This document shows positions 25,718 through 34,490 of a DNA stretch of 64,000 bases, piece by piece. The stretch is from NCBI RefSeq assembly GCF_000725125.1, contig NZ_JFCB01000020.1:82464-146463 (forward strand), read 5' to 3'. Positions within the stretch are counted from its first letter, which is position 1, and every line of letters starts with the position of its first letter. Made by a program: the position numbers and the translations under genes. Under the pieces are notes generated by a model that saw only the letters and a list, made by a program, of their open reading frames with translations, was not told where the DNA came from and searched no databases. This stretch comes from Streptomyces toyocaensis. GTDB lineage: Bacteria; Actinomycetota; Actinomycetes; Streptomycetales; Streptomycetaceae.

Positions 25718-26263
25718 CTACGGTGCCGCGGCGGCGGTGTCGTCGTAGACGAGCAGTCCGTCGTCGCGCAGGCGGGCGCCGGGGGTGGGGCTGTGCGGTG
25801 CGTGGCGTCCGTCGTGCATCAGATGACGCACCGGGACGTGACGGGCGAGGACGGCGAAGTCGGCGATGAGCCGCCGGTGGCACCGCCACCACACCGATTC
25901 GCTGCACATCACCGCGGTCGGCTCGCGGGCGGCCTGCTCCAGCAGGGTGTCCATCGCGGCGACGAACCCGGGGGTGCGGGTGTGGGCGGCGTAGCCGCGG
26001 AAGGACTCGTTGCGCCAGACGGTGTCGGGCGAGTCGGGCGGCGGCTTGCGGAAGCCGCCGAGGTCCCGTTCCCACCGGTAGGCGATGCCGGCCTCGGGCA
26101 GCCACTCGGCCAGCCGGGTGCGTGCCAGGTCGGGATCGCGGCGGCTGCCGGGGCCGATGCGGACGTCCACGACGGCGGTGACCCCCGCGTCGTGCAGCAG
26201 TCCGGTGAGGGCTTCCCGGCCCGCGGTGCCGTGGCCGAAGGTCGACAACTCGCGCGGGGTCAT
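25718..26263 (-). CDS. DUF488 family protein
   Basis: A 181-residue DUF488 protein. The family features are FGHGTAGREALTGLLHDAGV at the start, WLPEAGIAYRWERDLGG, and the C-terminal CSESVWWRCHRRLIAD with cysteine and histidine residues that look catalytic or metal-binding. Function is unknown. The ATG at 26263 has GAGGAGG at usable spacing and the upstream gene ends only 22 bases away, so it is probably cotranscribed with the SufR-like regulator. Confidence 0.85.
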   Translation of the reverse strand: MTPRELSTFGHGTAGREALTGLLHDAGVTAVVDVRIGPGSRRDPDLARTRLAEWLPEAGIAYRWERDLGGFRKPPPDSPDTVWRNESFRGYAAHTRTPGFVAAMDTLLEQAAREPTAVMCSESVWWRCHRRLIADFAVLARHVPVRHLMHDGRHAPHSPTPGARLRDDGLLVYDDTAAAAP

Positions 26264-26285
26264 GCGGCGCCTCCTCTCGGCAGGG

Positions 26286-26987
26286 TCAGACGGCGGGTTC
26301 CAGGCGGACGCAGCACCGGCCCGGCTCCGGCGCCGGACGGGCCTCGAACGCCGTGTCACCGGCTCCTTCGAGGACCCCTCGCAACAGGTGGAGGTTCATG
26401 CCGCACACCGTCCGCGTGTGCGCGCGGGCCAGGGCGTGGAAGGGGCAGTTGCCCAGAACGACGGCCCCGCCGTCGCGCCGCGGCTCGAAGCCGTACCGCT
26501 CCAGCACGCGGAAGACCTGCGTCCCGTCACCGTCCGCGCCGATCCGTGCGCCCAGCTCCCGGGCCCTGCGGTGCAGCACCTCGCGCACGGGTTCGCCGCC
26601 GGCCGCGGATTCCTCCACCGCCTGGGCGAGGAGCCGGCCGGCGAGTTCGTAGCGCCGGTCCGGGAGGCTGACGGCGATCTGCACGGCGGAGCGGCGGTAG
26701 AGCTTGGCCGGGCGGCCGGCGCCCGGCCCGCTGCGTCCGCTGCGCCGGACGTGGAGCACGTCGAGCAGGTTCTCCGCGGCGAGGCGGTCCAGATGGAAGG
26801 CCGCGGTCTGCCGGGCCAGCCCCAGGGCCTCGGCCGCCTCGTCCCGGCCCACCGGGTGGCGCCGGCCCACCACGTAGTCGTAGAGCCGCCGGCGGGTGGG
26901 CTCGTCGAGAGCGGCGATGGCGGAGATGTCCTTGTCGCGCACTTCTTCCGTGTCGTCCACGGACACCAGTGTAAAAGCAACAGCCAT
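26286..26987 (-). CDS. ArsR/SufR-like winged-helix regulator with C-terminal cysteines
   Basis: A 233-residue regulator. Residues about 20-90 are a winged helix (IAALDEPTRRRLYDYVVGRR, LGLARQTAAFHLDRLAAENL). The C-terminal half contains NCPF, then Cys after 13 residues in VCGMNLHLL, and a final CC. This spacing recalls the Fe-S-binding cysteines of SufR, so a cluster- or redox-sensing role is inferred. The ATG at 26987 lacks a good ribosome-binding site, and a GTG a few codons in could be used instead. It is divergent from a membrane-protein gene, with an inverted repeat between them. Confidence 0.78.
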   Translation of the reverse strand: MAVAFTLVSVDDTEEVRDKDISAIAALDEPTRRRLYDYVVGRRHPVGRDEAAEALGLARQTAAFHLDRLAAENLLDVLHVRRSGRSGPGAGRPAKLYRRSAVQIAVSLPDRRYELAGRLLAQAVEESAAGGEPVREVLHRRARELGARIGADGDGTQVFRVLERYGFEPRRDGGAVVLGNCPFHALARAHTRTVCGMNLHLLRGVLEGAGDTAFEARPAPEPGRCCVRLEPAV

Positions 26988-27008
26988 TGACTAAAGAGCG
27001 GATCCGCG

Positions 27009-27040
27009 CTTCTATCGTCAATAAGAGTTGTTGATAGAAG
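27009..27040. promoter_or_regulatory. Operator-like inverted repeat in a divergent promoter
   Basis: CTTCTATC (27009-27016) and GATAGAAG (27033-27040) are perfect 8-bp arms; the symmetry extends inward to 11 of 13 positions. TTGACT (26987-26992) and TATCGT (27013-27018) could be promoter boxes for the membrane gene, placing the left arm over the -10. Confidence 0.55.
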
Positions 27041-27053
27041 AAGGGTGCAGGTC

Positions 27054-27485
27054 ATGGCCTCCACAACCACGAGCGGCAGGTCGGTCACGTCCCGGCGGTC
27101 CGCACTCGGCGATCCCCGCTACCAGGCGTACGTCGTCCTCCGCGCCGGCTTCACCGTGGCACCCGTCCTGTTCGGACTGGACAAGTTCGCGAACCTCCTC
27201 GTCGACTGGCCCGTCTACCTCGCGCCGTGGATCGACGACATCGTCCCGGGCAGCGCGCAGTCGGCGATGTACGCGGTCGGCGTGATCGAGATCGTGGCCG
27301 GTGTCCTGGTGGGCATCGCGCCGCGCTTCGGCGCCTGGCTGGTCGCCGGCTGGCTCGCGGGCATCATCGTCGACCTGCTCACGCTGTCCGGCTACTACGA
27401 CGTCGCCCTGCGCGACTTCGGGCTGCTGCTCGGCGCGGTGGCGCTCGCCCGGCTGGCCCGGCACTACCACGGCACCCCGTCCTGA
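27054..27485 (+). CDS. DoxX-like integral membrane protein
   Basis: A 143-residue protein with four predicted membrane helices (around residues 25-45, 65-90, 92-112, 117-135). The opening helix carries VLRAGFTVAPVLFGLDKFAN, as in small DoxX-type proteins, which act near quinone or thiol redox pathways in some bacteria. The assignment is by pattern only. It is probably controlled by the divergent SufR-like regulator through the repeat at 27009-27040, suggesting a redox link. The ATG at 27054 is preferred over the GTG at 27045. Confidence 0.7.
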   Translation: MASTTTSGRSVTSRRSALGDPRYQAYVVLRAGFTVAPVLFGLDKFANLLVDWPVYLAPWIDDIVPGSAQSAMYAVGVIEIVAGVLVGIAPRFGAWLVAGWLAGIIVDLLTLSGYYDVALRDFGLLLGAVALARLARHYHGTPS

Positions 27486-27492
27486 CGGGCGG

Positions 27493-28374
27493 TCAGCACA
27501 GGACGCGCAGCGCTCCCGGCAGGACCCTGGCCGTGACGGGGAGGACGGCGTCGACCTCCCCGTCGGTGCCGTAGGGGATGTCCCGGTCGGCCTCGATGCG
27601 GATCTCGCTCCCCCGCAGGATCCGCACCTGGGGGCGGCGGACGTGCGCGCCGGTGCCGAGTTCGTTCATCAGGGCGAAGAACAGCCGTCTGGGCGCCTCC
27701 TCGATCATCACGACGTCCAGCAGGCCGTCGTCGACACGGGCGTCGGGGGCGATGACGCGGCCGGAGCCGTAGAAGCCGGAGTTGGCGGCCACCACCGTGT
27801 ACCCGGTGTGCGTGTGCTCCGTGCCGTCGACGGTGACCCGGTAGCGGGCGGGCCGCCAGGTCGTGACGGCCCGCAGGCCGCCGGCGTAGTAGGACGCGGA
27901 CCCCTTCAGCAGCCTGGAGCGGTTGGCGTGACGGTTGGCGAGCGCGTCCACACCGGCGTACACGCTGCCGAGGACGACGGTGCGGTCGTGGACGGCCGAG
28001 ACGACCTCGATGGTGTCGACCTGCCGCGGCTCGCCGTGGAGCAGGATCCGGGCCAGGCCCGCCGGGTCCCCTGGCAGTCCCAGGGCGCGGGCGAAGTCGT
28101 TGCCGCGTCCGGCCGGGACGAGACCCAGGGTCGTGCCCGTTCCGCTGAGTGCGCCGCCGACGCCCCCCGCGATGCCGTCCCCGCCGACGGCGAGGACGAC
28201 CCGCCCCCGCTGTCCCGCGTCGCGGGCCAGCTCCCGCGCGTGGTCCAGGCTGCGGCTGTACTCGGTCCGCAGGTCGGCGCCCTCCTCCCGGAGCCGCCGG
28301 GCCAGGGCGAGCAGCGCGGCGGCTGCGGTGGCCGCGCCCGCCGTGGGGTTGACGACGGCGGTGAACTGTCGCAT
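27493..28374 (-). CDS. Diacylglycerol kinase family lipid kinase
   Basis: A 293-residue lipid kinase of the DAGK catalytic family. It has the substrate/ATP loop AVGGDGIAGGVGGAL near residue 65, the GLVPAGRGNDFARAL box, and the C-terminal DDGLLDVVMIEE. It phosphorylates diacylglycerol or a related lipid. It lies 59 bases downstream of the alkyl-DHAP-synthase-like gene on the same strand and probably shares its transcript, tying both to lipid metabolism. AAAGG precedes the ATG at 28374. Confidence 0.9.
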   Translation of the reverse strand: MRQFTAVVNPTAGAATAAAALLALARRLREEGADLRTEYSRSLDHARELARDAGQRGRVVLAVGGDGIAGGVGGALSGTGTTLGLVPAGRGNDFARALGLPGDPAGLARILLHGEPRQVDTIEVVSAVHDRTVVLGSVYAGVDALANRHANRSRLLKGSASYYAGGLRAVTTWRPARYRVTVDGTEHTHTGYTVVAANSGFYGSGRVIAPDARVDDGLLDVVMIEEAPRRLFFALMNELGTGAHVRRPQVRILRGSEIRIEADRDIPYGTDGEVDAVLPVTARVLPGALRVLC

Positions 28375-28433
28375 CGAGGTGCCTTTCGGGGCGGGCCTGC
28401 GGGACGGGGAGGGACGGACCGGGTGCCGGGGGA

Positions 28434-30026
28434 TCAGTCGGCGGGCAGCAGGACGCCGGGGTTCAGCAGCCCCGCCGGGTCCAGCCGCCGCTTCACGGCG
28501 CGCAGGGCGTCGATGCCCAGCGGGCCGGCCTCCCGGACGTACCAGTCGCGGTGGTCGGTGCCGACGCCGTGGTGGTGGCTGATGGTGCCGCCCTCGGCGA
28601 GGATCGCCTCGTTCGCCGCGTGCTTGGCACGGGTCCAGTGCGCCACGGGGTCCTCGCCCTGGGCCGAGACCACGGTGAAGTACAGCGAGGCGCCGTTCTC
28701 GTAGACGTGGGAGATGTGGCACATGACGAGCGGCGGGGTTCCCGCCCCGGCGAGCGTGGCGGTGAGCGCGTCCCGCACCGCGGCGTACAGCCCGGGGACG
28801 CGCGACCAGAACGTCGCCGTCTCGAGCGTCTCCGCGAACGCCCCGGCGTCGAGGAGCGCGTCGCGCAGGTACGGGGCCGAGTAGCGGCCGTGCGCCCAGC
28901 GCCGGCCCGGTTCCTCGCCCAGGGGGGTGCCGCCGCACTCGCGCAGGACGGCCGCGGCCCGCTCCCTGCGGTACGCGGTGTCCTCCTCCGTGCCCTCGTA
29001 GCCGGCGACGGCCGTGCAGCCTGCGGTCTGCGGCGCGCCGGAGCCGATCGCGTCCGGGTGCGCCAGGCCGATCAGGGTCTCGGTCTCGTCGGACAGGCGC
29101 AGCACGGTCGGCCGCGGCCCGTCCTGGGCGAGCCGGCGCAGCGCGGTGGCGCCCTCCTCGAAGGAGGGGAAGTGCCACCCCTCGTGGACGACGGCCTGCG
29201 GGACCGGCCGGATGCGCACGGTCACCGACGTGATGACGCCGAAGGCGCCCTCCGAGCCGAGGACGAGCTGGCGCAGGTCGGGTCCGGCGGCCGAGCGGGG
29301 GGCACGGCCGGTGTCGAGGGTGCCCTCGGGCGTGGCGAGGGTGAGGGACAGCACCATCTCGTCGAAGCGGCCGTGGCCCGCGGACGCCTGGCCGCTGGAA
29401 CGGGTGGCGGCGAAGCCGCCGATGGTGGCCCACTCGTAGGACTGGGGGAAGTGGCCGAGGGTGAAGCCGTGTTCGGCGAGGAGCGCCTCGGCCCGCGGGG
29501 CACGCAGGCCGGGCTGGAGGGTGGCGGTGCGGGAGACCGGGTCGAGGTCGAGCAGACCGTCCATGCGCCGCAGGTCCAGGGCGACGAAGGCGTCGCGCCG
29601 TTCGGGGGCGAGGCCACCGACGACGGAGGTGCCGCCGCCGAACGGCACCAGCGGCAGGCCGTGTTCGGCGCACACCCGCAGGACGGCGAGCACCTCGTCG
29701 TGGTCCGCGGGCAGGAGTACGGCCGCGGGTGCGGCGGCGACGTCACCCCCGCGGATGCGCAGCAGGTCGGGGGTGGACTTGCCGCGCGTGTGCCGGACGC
29801 GGGCCTCCGCGTCAGTACGCACATGCGCCTCGTCGCCCAGGGCCGCGACCAGGGCACGGTGCGCGGCGGGCGCCAGCGTGCTCTCGGGGACGGCCAGGTC
29901 CTCGAGGGCGAGGGGCCCGGCCTCGCGAGGCTTGACCCCGAGCAGATCGCGCAACAGCCCGATCACCGTGTCGGGCAGCGGCGTCGCCTCGGCCGGGTCG
30001 CCCCAGCCGCTCCACAGCATGTCCAT
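28434..30026 (-). CDS. FAD-binding oxidase of the alkyl-DHAP synthase family
   Basis: A 530-residue VAO-type flavoprotein. The FAD-binding PP-loop PFGGGTSVVGGL is at residues 128-139. A triple-His motif, SHHHGVGTDHRDW, near residue 485 corresponds to the catalytic histidines of alkylglycerone-phosphate synthase, which exchanges the acyl group of acyl-DHAP for a fatty alcohol to make ether lipids. The start at 30026 is chosen because GAGGA lies upstream; an ATG at 30041 has none. The gene is divergent from TetR-glpD. Actual ether-lipid synthesis in Streptomyces is unproven, and a D-lactate or glycolate oxidase-like role is the alternative. Confidence 0.85.
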   Translation of the reverse strand: MDMLWSGWGDPAEATPLPDTVIGLLRDLLGVKPREAGPLALEDLAVPESTLAPAAHRALVAALGDEAHVRTDAEARVRHTRGKSTPDLLRIRGGDVAAAPAAVLLPADHDEVLAVLRVCAEHGLPLVPFGGGTSVVGGLAPERRDAFVALDLRRMDGLLDLDPVSRTATLQPGLRAPRAEALLAEHGFTLGHFPQSYEWATIGGFAATRSSGQASAGHGRFDEMVLSLTLATPEGTLDTGRAPRSAAGPDLRQLVLGSEGAFGVITSVTVRIRPVPQAVVHEGWHFPSFEEGATALRRLAQDGPRPTVLRLSDETETLIGLAHPDAIGSGAPQTAGCTAVAGYEGTEEDTAYRRERAAAVLRECGGTPLGEEPGRRWAHGRYSAPYLRDALLDAGAFAETLETATFWSRVPGLYAAVRDALTATLAGAGTPPLVMCHISHVYENGASLYFTVVSAQGEDPVAHWTRAKHAANEAILAEGGTISHHHGVGTDHRDWYVREAGPLGIDALRAVKRRLDPAGLLNPGVLLPAD

Positions 30027-30084
30027 GGCTGTCGTCCTCATCGGTCGAAACGGGCGGTGCCGTCGCACGACGGCCTCACGTGGC

Positions 30085-30097
30085 GTTACACTGTGAC
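30085..30097. promoter_or_regulatory. Operator-like palindrome before the TetR gene
   Basis: GTTACACTGTGAC is symmetric at all but one pair around its centre. It lies 2 bases before the TetR ATG and within the divergent promoter region of the alkyl-DHAP-synthase-like gene, so it may control both. Confidence 0.5.
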
Positions 30098-30099
30098 AC

Positions 30100-30708
30100 A
30101 TGACGCCTATTCGTCACAACGCTTCCGGTGGGTCCGACAACGACGCGGTGCTCGACGCGGTGCGCGACTGCGTCCTGGCCGTCGGGGTCCGCCGCACCAC
30201 GCTCACCGACGTGGCCCGCCGCGCCGGTGTCTCCCGGATGACGCTGTACCGGCGCTGGCCCGATGTGCGGTCGCTGGTCGGCGACCTGATGACCCGGGAG
30301 TGGATCGCGGTGGCCACCGGGGCCGTCCCCGAGCCCCGGCCGGGAGTGCCCGCGCGCGATCTGATCACCGAGGGCCTGGTGGCGGCGGTGCGCGCCTTCG
30401 GCGTCCATCCGCTCTTCCGGAAGATCCTCGACGTGGACCCCGAACTGCTCCTGCCCTATGTGCTGGACCGCCGCGGGGCGAGCCAGGAGGCCCTGCTGGA
30501 ACTGCTGGCCGGTTCGCTGCGCGAGGGGCACGCCGACGGCTCCGTGCGCACCGCCCACCCCGAGCGGCAGGCCCGTTCGGTGCTGCTGATCGTGCAGTCC
30601 TTCACCCTGTCCCTGCGGACCATGACCGACGAGGACGACCCCGAACTCACCTCCGAGGCCTTCCTCGGCGAACTGCGCGGCATCCTGGAGAGGACCCTCA
30701 CGCCATGA
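30100..30708 (+). CDS. TetR-family transcriptional regulator
   Basis: A 202-residue TetR-type repressor. The helix-turn-helix reads TLTDVARRAGVSRMTLYRRW at residues about 34-53; the rest is the helical ligand-binding domain. The start almost abuts the palindrome at 30085-30097, with no ribosome-binding site, hinting at a leaderless message. Its stop overlaps the glpD start (ATGA). Likely role: control of its own operon and of the divergent FAD oxidase, in response to a lipid-related ligand. Confidence 0.9.
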   Translation: MTPIRHNASGGSDNDAVLDAVRDCVLAVGVRRTTLTDVARRAGVSRMTLYRRWPDVRSLVGDLMTREWIAVATGAVPEPRPGVPARDLITEGLVAAVRAFGVHPLFRKILDVDPELLLPYVLDRRGASQEALLELLAGSLREGHADGSVRTAHPERQARSVLLIVQSFTLSLRTMTDEDDPELTSEAFLGELRGILERTLTP

Positions 30709-32285
30709 CCCCCCTCAGCGGCCCGGCACCCGCCGCCTCCCTGTCCGCCGCCCGGCGCGCGCGCGAGCTGACCGGCTCCGTCGGCGGTCCCGCGGTCGAC
30801 GTACTGGTCGTCGGTCTCGGCGCCACCGGTGCGGGAGCCGCCCTGGACGCCGCCGCCCGCGGGCTGAGCGTGGTCGCCGTCGACGCCCACGACCTGGCCT
30901 TCGGCACCTCCCGCTTCAGCAGCAAGCTCATCCACGGAGGGCTGCGCTATCTCGCCTCCGGACGGCTCGACGTGGCCCACGAGAGCGCGGTCGAACGCGG
31001 GGTACTGATGGAACGTACCGCTCCCCACCTCGTACAGGCCCACCCGTTCGTGCTGCCCCTCACCCCGCTCGTCTCGCGCGGTCAGGCCGCCCTGGCGCGG
31101 GCCGGTTTCCACGCCGGTGACACGCTGCGCCTGGCCGCCCGCACGGCCCGGGCCACCCTGCCCCCGCCGCGCCGGCTCTCCGTGGTGGAGACCCGTCATC
31201 TCGCCCCCGCCCTGCGGCGCGACGGCCTGCGCGGCGGCCTGCTGTCCTGGGACGGCCGGCTCACCGACGACGCCCGGTTGGTGACCGCCCTCGCCCGTAC
31301 GGCGGCGGCGCGCGGCGCGCGGATCCTCACCCGCGTGAGGGCCCTGGAACTGACCTCGACGGGCGCCCGGGTACGGGACGAACTCAGCGGCGAGGAGGGC
31401 GCGATCCGCGCCCGCGCGGTGATCAACGCGTCCGGCGTCTGGGCGGGGGGCCTCGTCGACGGCGTGCGGATAAGGCCCTCGCGCGGCACCCATCTCGTCC
31501 TGCGTCCGGAGAGCCTCGGGCCGCTGGCCGCGGGTCTGCACATCCCGATCCCCGGGGAGAGCAACCGCTTCGTCCTCGTCCTGCCCCAGGAGGACGGCCG
31601 GGTCTACGTCGGCCTCACGGACGAGCCCGTGGACGGAGACGTCCCCGACGTCGCGGAGGCACCGGAGACGGACATCGGCTTCCTCCTCGACGTCCTCTGC
31701 TCCGTCCTGCACGTACCGGTCCACCGGGCCGATGTCGTCGGCGCCTTCGCCGGGCTGCGTCCGCTGCTGGACACCACGGCGGAGCACGCGGGCGCGGCTC
31801 CGAGGACCGCCGACCTCTCACGCCGGCACGCGGTGCTCACCTCGTCCGAGGGCGTCGTCACGGTCGTCGGCGGCAAGCTCACCACGTACCGGCGCATGGC
31901 CGAGGACGCCGTCGACACCGCCGTCCGCGTCCGCGGACTGGAAGCGGGCCCGTCCCCCACGGCGTCCCTGCCCCTGGTGGGCGCCGCCGCACCGCACGTC
32001 CTCGCCGCCCTGCCCGCGCCCCGCCGGCTCGTCCGGCTCTACGGCACCGAGGCACCGGCCGTGCAGGCGCTCGCCGCGCGGGACCCCCGGCTCGGCGAAC
32101 CGGTCCTGCCCGGATATCCGGTCACCGGCGCCGAACTGCTCTGGGCCCTGCGCCACGAGGGAGCGCTCGACGAGGAGGACGTACTCGACCGCCGCACCCG
32201 CATCGGACTCGTCCCCGCCGACCGGGCCGACGCCCTGGACGCGGTCCGCGCGCTGCTGGACGGGACGTTGCCGCGGGGCGGTTGA
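30705..32285 (+). CDS. glpD: FAD-dependent glycerol-3-phosphate dehydrogenase
   Basis: A 526-residue flavoprotein that oxidises sn-glycerol 3-phosphate to dihydroxyacetone phosphate and passes electrons to quinone. The dinucleotide site VLVVGLGATGAGAALDAAAR is near residue 33, followed by GTSRFSSKLIHGGLRYL. The GGKLTTYRRMAEDAV box near residue 385 and a C-terminal helical domain are present. Translation is coupled to the TetR gene. DHAP is the backbone used by alkyl-DHAP synthase, so the pairing with the divergent FAD oxidase makes metabolic sense. Confidence 0.92.
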   Translation: MTPLSGPAPAASLSAARRARELTGSVGGPAVDVLVVGLGATGAGAALDAAARGLSVVAVDAHDLAFGTSRFSSKLIHGGLRYLASGRLDVAHESAVERGVLMERTAPHLVQAHPFVLPLTPLVSRGQAALARAGFHAGDTLRLAARTARATLPPPRRLSVVETRHLAPALRRDGLRGGLLSWDGRLTDDARLVTALARTAAARGARILTRVRALELTSTGARVRDELSGEEGAIRARAVINASGVWAGGLVDGVRIRPSRGTHLVLRPESLGPLAAGLHIPIPGESNRFVLVLPQEDGRVYVGLTDEPVDGDVPDVAEAPETDIGFLLDVLCSVLHVPVHRADVVGAFAGLRPLLDTTAEHAGAAPRTADLSRRHAVLTSSEGVVTVVGGKLTTYRRMAEDAVDTAVRVRGLEAGPSPTASLPLVGAAAPHVLAALPAPRRLVRLYGTEAPAVQALAARDPRLGEPVLPGYPVTGAELLWALRHEGALDEEDVLDRRTRIGLVPADRADALDAVRALLDGTLPRGG

Positions 32286-32296
32286 ACGGCGCCCGG

Positions 32297-34348
32297 TCAG
32301 CGTGCGCGGACGGCGACCTCGTGCAGCGAGTAGCCCCAGTCGGTCCCCCGGTCCAGGAACCGGACGCGGAGGTGGCGGGCGGACGCGGGGGTGAACACGG
32401 CCGTGTCCAGGCCGCCGTCGCCGGAGGCGGTGGACCAGACGGTGCGCCAGTCGGTGCCGTCGGTGGACACCTCGATGCGGTACGCCCTGCCGTAGGCGCG
32501 TTCCCAGTCCAGGGTGACGCGCCCGACCCGGTGGGTGGCGCCGAGGTCGATGCCCAGCCACTGGTCGTCGCTCCAGCCACTCGCCCACCGGGTGCCCCGG
32601 TCGCCGTCCACGGCGCGACCGGGCGCGTAGCTGGTGAACGGGTTCCATTCCGCGGAACTGGCCGTGGCCGCGGCGCCCTCGGCGAGGTTCGCCGCGGCCC
32701 GGTGCCGTTCGGTGGCTCCCCAGGTGTCGAGGTAGGACTCGGCGCCCCGGAAGAGGTCGTCCACCACGTCCTGCCCGCCGACACGCCGGATGTCCTCGAT
32801 CCAGTCGGGGACGAGGCCGTAGTGCGCGGCACCGTCGGTGTTCAGGTCCCAGGTGCGCTCGCCGGTCCTCTGCCGGTCGAGGACGGATCCGCCGTCGACA
32901 CTGCGGAAGGGGTAGGTGACGGGGTTCGGGGCGCTCGCGCCGCGCGGGGCCGGCCAGCCGCCGACGCCGTTCATGTCCGTGCCGTAGCCGTAGCCCACGC
33001 CGTACTTGTCGCGCAGTGCCCCGGTGCGGTCCGCCTCGGCGACGAAGCCCTCCGAGCCGTGCATGTACTGGGCGACGAACCCGCCCAGGCCGTAGACCCG
33101 TTCGGTCCAGTCCAGGTCCATCCAGCTGTGCGAGGAGAGGACGCCGGGGTACGACTCGGCCTCGAAGATGTCGAGCACCCTGCCGGTGGCCTTGACGCTC
33201 ATGTGGTCGATCTCGAGCATCATGTCGCGTTCCATCATGCCGCGCACGGCGTACTCGCCGAGTTCGGTGAGCCCGCGGACGTTGCACCGCGCGTCCTCGT
33301 CGTACGCGGGGACCGACACGCCCTCCGGCAGCCTTTTCTCGGCGCCGGGCGCGGAGGCGAGGCCGATGGGGTTGTCGTGCTGGGACCCGGCGCACTTCTC
33401 CGTGCGCCAGAAGGTGCCGGTGGACAGGAACTGCCCGACGTTGATGGCGGTGCCGAGCGCGCCGGAGTCGAAGCGGACCCCGCACAGCGCGTTGTCGAAC
33501 TTGTGGCACAGGAACATGCTGCGCACACCGAGCGCGTGCAACTCGTCCAGTCCGGCGTCGATGTCGGCCCGGTCGCACTGCGCGACGTCCAGGACCTGCT
33601 TGCACCCGAAGGGTTCGGACGTCTCGACACCGAGGACGACGGCGAGCTTGCCCTGCTCGATCACCTCGCGGGCCTGGGCGCTGTCGGTGACGATCCGGAA
33701 CCAGCCCTTTCCCGGTCCGCCGTACATCCCGTCGATGTACGCCTGCATGTCGTAGGTGAGCTTCGCCTGCAGCCGGATCGACGTCATCTCGTCGCAGCCG
33801 CGGTCCTTGAAGAAGTACACGGAGCAGATCACGCCGTTGGTGACGAGGTCGTTCACCAGCACCCTCTGGCCGCCGCGCCAGGCCCGTTCGATCCAGGCGT
33901 AGTAGTTCTGCTGGTGGGTCAGCGAGTCGTGCGCGGGCCAGTCGGCGAACGTGGGCCAGCCGACGGGGTCGTGCCTGCCGTCACCGCCGTTGGTGATGAA
34001 GTCGAAGATCGCGAGGGAGCCGTCGGGATAGTGCTCGGGGCAGTCCTTCAGGGCGTCGGCGATGCCCTTGTCGGAGAACGCCTTGCCGCAGATGAGCCGG
34101 CCGCCGAAGGCCTCGTTGGACATGATGTGGTTGTGCGCGTCGACGAACCCGCGTACCTCACCGGTGGGGCCGGTTCCCCCGAACGGTTCGCCGGTGACGC
34201 CGGTCCCGGAGTCGGGCGCGGGCCGGGCGACCGGATCCCACCAGTCGCCGTCGGCCGCGGAGCTGGGTGACGGCCCCAGGGCCGCGGCCAGCACGAGGAG
34301 GAGCAGCGTGACGACCCCGAGGTGTCGTCGTGTGCGGTACGTCGTCAT
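32297..34348 (-). CDS. Secreted membrane-dipeptidase-like amidohydrolase with F5/8-type C domain
   Basis: A 683-residue exported protein. The signal peptide (LLLLVLAAALGPSPSSAA) ends near residue 32. An amidohydrolase-fold body starts with the metal motif VDAHNHIMS and includes DHMSVKATGRVLDIF and SSHSWMDLDW, with DTDM-like acidic sites in the second half. The last 130 residues form a discoidin/F5-8 type C carbohydrate-binding domain (AVDGDRGTRWASGWSDDQWL). The substrate, probably a peptide or peptidoglycan fragment, is not certain. GGAGGG precedes the ATG at 34348. Confidence 0.8.
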   Translation of the reverse strand: MTTYRTRRHLGVVTLLLLVLAAALGPSPSSAADGDWWDPVARPAPDSGTGVTGEPFGGTGPTGEVRGFVDAHNHIMSNEAFGGRLICGKAFSDKGIADALKDCPEHYPDGSLAIFDFITNGGDGRHDPVGWPTFADWPAHDSLTHQQNYYAWIERAWRGGQRVLVNDLVTNGVICSVYFFKDRGCDEMTSIRLQAKLTYDMQAYIDGMYGGPGKGWFRIVTDSAQAREVIEQGKLAVVLGVETSEPFGCKQVLDVAQCDRADIDAGLDELHALGVRSMFLCHKFDNALCGVRFDSGALGTAINVGQFLSTGTFWRTEKCAGSQHDNPIGLASAPGAEKRLPEGVSVPAYDEDARCNVRGLTELGEYAVRGMMERDMMLEIDHMSVKATGRVLDIFEAESYPGVLSSHSWMDLDWTERVYGLGGFVAQYMHGSEGFVAEADRTGALRDKYGVGYGYGTDMNGVGGWPAPRGASAPNPVTYPFRSVDGGSVLDRQRTGERTWDLNTDGAAHYGLVPDWIEDIRRVGGQDVVDDLFRGAESYLDTWGATERHRAAANLAEGAAATASSAEWNPFTSYAPGRAVDGDRGTRWASGWSDDQWLGIDLGATHRVGRVTLDWERAYGRAYRIEVSTDGTDWRTVWSTASGDGGLDTAVFTPASARHLRVRFLDRGTDWGYSLHEVAVRAR

Positions 34349-34490
34349 CACGCACGTCCCTCCGTCGCGGAGTTGACATGACCGGCACAAGGCGTTGGGG
34401 CGAGGATCGCTACTGGCGCGTAAGGCGTCAAGGGGGCGCGCACCCGTCCGCCGGCACCCGTCCGGCGCGAGAGCTACGCGACCGGCGGGA

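Noticed and set aside
28551..30704. A plus-strand extension in frame with glpD
   Set aside because: Upstream of 30705 it is antisense to the FAD oxidase and out of frame with TetR. GlpD starts naturally at the ATGA overlap.
32282..34270. A 662-codon plus-strand frame
   Set aside because: It is the shadow of the secreted dipeptidase-like gene, which has a signal peptide, metal motif and discoidin domain.
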